This document shows positions 7,227 through 10,002 of a stretch of DNA of 10,002 bases, piece by piece. Source of the stretch: Planctomycetaceae bacterium UBA4732 (GTDB taxonomy: Bacteria; Planctomycetota; Planctomycetia; Gemmatales; Gemmataceae). The notes beneath the pieces were generated by a model. The model ran no database searches. It saw only the letters and a list, made by a program, of their open reading frames with translations, and was not told where the DNA came from. How positions within the stretch are numbered: the stretch's first letter is position 1; every line of letters begins with the position of its first letter. A program made the position numbers and the translations under genes. The stretch is taken from assembly GCA_002404095.1 (NCBI GenBank), contig DHJA01000132.1, positions 20,709 through 30,710 of the forward strand, written 5' to 3'.

Positions 7227-8927
7227 ATGCGCATTTACGCCGCCTGGGTGCTGCTCGGGCTGATTCCGTCGCAGACTGTGAGAAAGGTGATGCCTATCCC
7301 TGTTCCCACTCCCCTGCTTCCATCGGCGTCCTTTGACGTGCCCGACGAACAGGTTCTCAATGACAACAAGATTCCCACGGACGGCCCCCGACTGCTGGAG
7401 TTTTTCCGTCGGCACATCGTCCAGACGGCCGATGAGTCGCGCATTCAAAGTCTCATCCGGCAACTGGGCGACGACGATTTCAATCAGCGCGAGGACGCAT
7501 CGCTTCAGCTCAACGGCATGGGTTTGCGCGCCAGGCCGTTCCTTCAGAAAGCCGCCTTCGACCAGGACGCCGAGATCGCGCACCGGGCTAAGGAATGTCT
7601 GAAGCAACTGGACCAGGGGACCGCGGCCGTCGCGGTCGCGGCTGGCATTCGTGTGCTGGCCAAGCTCAAGCCCGACGGGGCCGCCGAGACGCTACTCGCT
7701 TATCTCCCCTCGGCCGCCGAGGAATCGTTGGCCGAGGAAGTACGCCTCGCGCTCGTCGAGCTGGCGGTGCGCGATGGTAAGGCTGATCCCGCCCTGGTCG
7801 CGGCGCTGACGGACAAGTCGGCGCTCAAGCGCGCGGCCGCGGCGTTCGCCCTGGGACAGGCCAAAGCCGCCGACCAGTTGCCGGCCGTGCGGAAACTGCT
7901 GCAGGACGCCGACCCCGCCGTCTGTTATCGGGCGGCCGTGGCGTTGGCGGCGGCGGGAGAGAAAGAGGCCGTGCCGGTGCTGATCGGTCTGCTGGACAAG
8001 CTGTCGTCGGCCGACGCCGGCCATGTCGAGGAATTGCTGTACCGCATCGCCGACGATAAGGCGCCAGCCTCCCCGCCTTCGCCTAGCGTCCGCGGCGCGC
8101 TGAGGACGAGCGACATGGCCGCCCGCAGCAAAGCCTGGAAAACGTGGTGGGACGACAACGGCGCCAAAGTGGACGCCGGCCGGCTGGAGGACGCGGCGCG
8201 TACCCTTGGGTACACCCTGGTCGTGCTGCTCGATCAAGGGCGCATCCTTGAACTCGACGCGGCCAACCATCCGCGCTTGGCAATCGACCGTCTCGATTTT
8301 CCGCTGGACGCCCAGCTTCTGCCGAAAGATCATATCCTCGTGGCCGAGCATAACGGCAACCGCGTCACCGAACGCGACAAAGAAAACAAGATCGTTTGGG
8401 AGAAGCTCATCGAAGGTCCGCTCGCCGCCCAACGGCTGCCCAACGGCAACACTTTCATCGCCACGCGCGGCGGACTGATCGAGGTGGACGGGGGCGGCAA
8501 GCAAGTATCCAACTTCGAGCGACCCAACGGCGAGGCCATTATGAAGGCGAAGAAACTGCCTAGCGGCGAAATCGCCCTCATCACGCAACTCGGAGCGACT
8601 CGCTTCGTCTTGCTGGGCGCCGACGGACATGAAATCCGCAGCCTCAGCGTGGATTTGAAGTATTCCGGAGGGCGTATTGATGTATTGCCCAACGGCAACC
8701 TGCTCTTACCAGAGGCCGGCGCCAACCGTGTGGTGGAGCTGAACAAGGCCGGCGACGTCGTCTGGCAAGTCGCGGCCGAACTGCCGATCGCGGCAGTGCG
8801 TTTGCCCAACGGCCATACGCTGATTACCTCCATGAGCGAACACCGCGCCGTCGAGGTGGACCGAGACGGCAAGGAAGTGTGGCAGTATCGGCAGGACACG
8901 CGCGTCACGCGGGCGTTCCGCCGTTAA
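7227..8927 (+). CDS. HEAT-repeat/beta-propeller protein, paralog 3 (single module)
   Basis: This encodes 566 residues of the same family as the two upstream genes, but with one helical module instead of two. The N-terminus (R2, then YAAWVLLGLIPSQ) resembles that of paralog 1 and is a probable though weak export signal or membrane anchor. The module spans about 56-308: LLEFFRRH (56-63), LIRQLGDDDF (76-85), LLAYLPSAAE (156-165) and AWKTWW (303-308), with a Pro/Ser-rich insert (about 281-296) before the last motif. The propeller, about 327-566, has six blades with RVTERD (379-384), RLPNGNTF (403-410), VLPNGNLL (486-493) and RLPNGHTL (525-532), and ends TRAFRR. The ATG at 7227 has AGGA 8 bases upstream. 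Its stop overlaps the convergent FHA gene's stop. Function is unknown; binding or scaffolding is inferred. Confidence 0.88.
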   Translation: MRIYAAWVLLGLIPSQTVRKVMPIPVPTPLLPSASFDVPDEQVLNDNKIPTDGPRLLEFFRRHIVQTADESRIQSLIRQLGDDDFNQREDASLQLNGMGLRARPFLQKAAFDQDAEIAHRAKECLKQLDQGTAAVAVAAGIRVLAKLKPDGAAETLLAYLPSAAEESLAEEVRLALVELAVRDGKADPALVAALTDKSALKRAAAAFALGQAKAADQLPAVRKLLQDADPAVCYRAAVALAAAGEKEAVPVLIGLLDKLSSADAGHVEELLYRIADDKAPASPPSPSVRGALRTSDMAARSKAWKTWWDDNGAKVDAGRLEDAARTLGYTLVVLLDQGRILELDAANHPRLAIDRLDFPLDAQLLPKDHILVAEHNGNRVTERDKENKIVWEKLIEGPLAAQRLPNGNTFIATRGGLIEVDGGGKQVSNFERPNGEAIMKAKKLPSGEIALITQLGATRFVLLGADGHEIRSLSVDLKYSGGRIDVLPNGNLLLPEAGANRVVELNKAGDVVWQVAAELPIAAVRLPNGHTLITSMSEHRAVEVDRDGKEVWQYRQDTRVTRAFRR

Positions 8928-9862
8928 GCGGGCTGCTTCCGGCGTTCGCCGAAACGAAGCCTGTTTTTGCCCACGCGAATCTCGTCGCCGGAGCGCAGCG
9001 GCGTCGGCTCCGTGATGCGGAGGCCGTTGAGAAAGGTGCCGCCGAGCGTGTCGGCGTCCACCAAGAGGTAACGGTCGCCCCGGCGTAAGATGCGGGCGTG
9101 TGTGCGCTCCACGCTGTTGTCGCCGAACAGGCCGATGTCGCACGACTCAGCCCTGCCGATGACGATCTCCCCCTTCGACACGATTAGCTCACGGCCTGGC
9201 CGAGACCCTGCCTCGACCTTCACCCACGCCTCTTTAAGAATCACCTGCGCCGCCCCGATCAGCAGGCCGATGCACAGGCCCAGGGCCACGAATCCCGCGG
9301 CGCCGGGCGTCCACATCTTATCCAGATCTACTTTGTCGCCAAATAGAGTTCCGAACGCGCCGTAGAGGAGCAAATAGAGCAAGCTGCCGAGCAGTCCGCC
9401 AACGGCGCCGCCTGACAGCCCGTGAACGACTTTCCGTAGCGCGCCGCGCACGTCATGTTTTCGCAGGACCGCGAGCAACAGGTCGAACACGCCCACGGAA
9501 GCGCCGATGAGGAGGCCCGTACACGTCCAACCGAGGATTTGGCCCGCGATTTGAAGAGGCAAAGAGTTCAAATTGCGCGTGAAGCCGCCGGTGATCGAGC
9601 CGCCGATGAGGCCGGCGCCGCCGCCAACGAAGCCGGCCGTCAGCACGCGCGCCGCAATAAGAAAGAACTGACCCCAGGAGAAATTCACCAGTGAGTCGAT
9701 CAGGGCCAGCACAACGCCGAGCATGAGACCGACGCACAATGCCTTGAGAGCGTCCAAAAGGACGCTTGGGGATAGCGAGGGAAATTTGCCCAACGTCCAG
9801 CCGACGAGGGCGGCGCAACCTCCGCAAACGGCGCAGTAATAGATGAACCATCGAAAGGACAT
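8924..9862 (-). CDS. Six-helix membrane protein with C-terminal FHA domain
   Basis: This encodes 312 residues. About six hydrophobic, glycine-rich membrane segments (near 5-24, 38-60, 65-92, 103-133, 148-172 and 186-208) are followed by a forkhead-associated domain at about 223-305. FHA domains bind phosphothreonine peptides, usually downstream of Ser/Thr kinases, and this one should face the cytoplasm. Visible motifs are IGR (235-237), ERTHARI (252-258) and GTFLNG (275-280). The Ser normally before R-x-H is Glu here (E252), so phosphopeptide binding may be altered. The frame is open to an ATG at 9889, but that lies inside the inverted repeat; the ATG at 9862 has GGAG 5 bases away. The gene converges on paralog 3, with overlapping stop codons. 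Domain assignment is firm; the partner kinase is not in the window. Confidence 0.9.
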   Translation of the reverse strand: MSFRWFIYYCAVCGGCAALVGWTLGKFPSLSPSVLLDALKALCVGLMLGVVLALIDSLVNFSWGQFFLIAARVLTAGFVGGGAGLIGGSITGGFTRNLNSLPLQIAGQILGWTCTGLLIGASVGVFDLLLAVLRKHDVRGALRKVVHGLSGGAVGGLLGSLLYLLLYGAFGTLFGDKVDLDKMWTPGAAGFVALGLCIGLLIGAAQVILKEAWVKVEAGSRPGRELIVSKGEIVIGRAESCDIGLFGDNSVERTHARILRRGDRYLLVDADTLGGTFLNGLRITEPTPLRSGDEIRVGKNRLRFGERRKQPA

Positions 9863-9867
9863 CGCCG

Positions 9868-9871
9868 CTCC
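9868..9871 (-). promoter_or_regulatory. Ribosome binding site fixing the FHA gene start
   Basis: GGAG on the minus strand lies 5 bases before the ATG at 9862. It favours this start over the ATG at 9889, which falls within the arm of the 36-bp inverted repeat and would add nine residues unlike the rest of the protein. Confidence 0.6.
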
Positions 9872-9880
9872 GCTCGAACA

Positions 9881-9969
9881 AACCGCCAAGACGCCAAGGA
9901 CGCCAAGAAGACAAAAACTGAACCTTGAATTGGTTTTGTCTTCTTGGCGTCCTTGGCGTCTTGGCGGTT
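9881..9969. repeat. Perfect 36-bp inverted repeat with 17-base loop
   Basis: Arm 9881-9916 and arm 9934-9969 are exact reverse complements, separated by 17 bases. Each arm contains three near-copies of an 8-9 base unit, CGCCAAG plus one or two purines. I recall this CGCCAAG-type motif as a dispersed repeat in planctomycetes and other bacteria, but no search was run. The left arm ends 9 bases from the FHA gene's GGAG, so any transcript entering from the right would carry a very stable hairpin immediately before the ribosome binding site. No promoter is evident in the 18 bases between the repeat and the start codon. Confidence 0.9.
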
Positions 9970-10002
9970 AATTTACTCTTAGAGCCTGTGCGAATAGTCG
10001 AT

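Noticed and set aside
7692..8630. A 312-codon minus-strand open frame antisense to paralog 3
   Set aside because: Paralog 3 is supported by homology to its two neighbours along its whole length; the antisense frame has no recognisable features.
9881..9969. CRISPR-like array from the CGCCAAG units
   Set aside because: The units are 8-9 bases long without spacers and the two arms are inverted; this is a hairpin repeat.

Overview
The window looks like a chromosomal segment of a planctomycete, most likely of the Gemmataceae type. The DNA is G+C-rich. It carries a Uma2-family nuclease-like protein, an integral-membrane FHA protein, and three secreted-looking proteins that join HEAT-like helical repeats to a small beta-propeller. 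I recognise that combination, including its recurrent W-x-x-W-W signature, from planctomycete genomes. This is recall; no search was run. Two intergenic elements also resemble dispersed repeats common in such genomes.

Layout. On the minus strand at the left are a MoxR-family AAA+ ATPase (13-1062, stop near the left edge) and, upstream of it, a Uma2/DUF820 protein (1175-1840). A 254-base divergent intergenic region (1841-2094) holds candidate promoters and an imperfect direct repeat. Three paralogous plus-strand genes follow: an 813-residue protein (2095-4536), an 808-residue protein (4589-7015) and a 566-residue protein (7227-8927). The first two are 52 bases apart and probably co-transcribed. 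The second and third are separated by 211 bases containing a nested palindromic repeat (7041-7164). A minus-strand gene for a six-helix membrane protein with a C-terminal FHA domain (8924-9862) converges on the third paralog, and the two stop codons share a TTAA. A perfect 36-bp inverted repeat (9881-9969) sits just upstream of the FHA gene. Bases 1-12 and 9970-10002 show nothing I can name.

How the genes work together. The three HEAT/propeller genes are a local expansion of one family. Each has a secretion-like N-terminus, one or two copies of a roughly 250-residue helical module, and a six-blade propeller ending in a basic R-x-x-R-R-type tail. They are probably exported binding or scaffold proteins; no catalytic residues are visible and no substrate can be named. 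The MoxR and FHA proteins suggest chaperone-type ATPase and phospho-threonine signalling roles, but nothing in the sequence ties them to the HEAT/propeller cluster. I see no tRNA, rRNA, CRISPR array, transposase or phage gene. The most noteworthy items are the tandem modular family and the two structured repeats.
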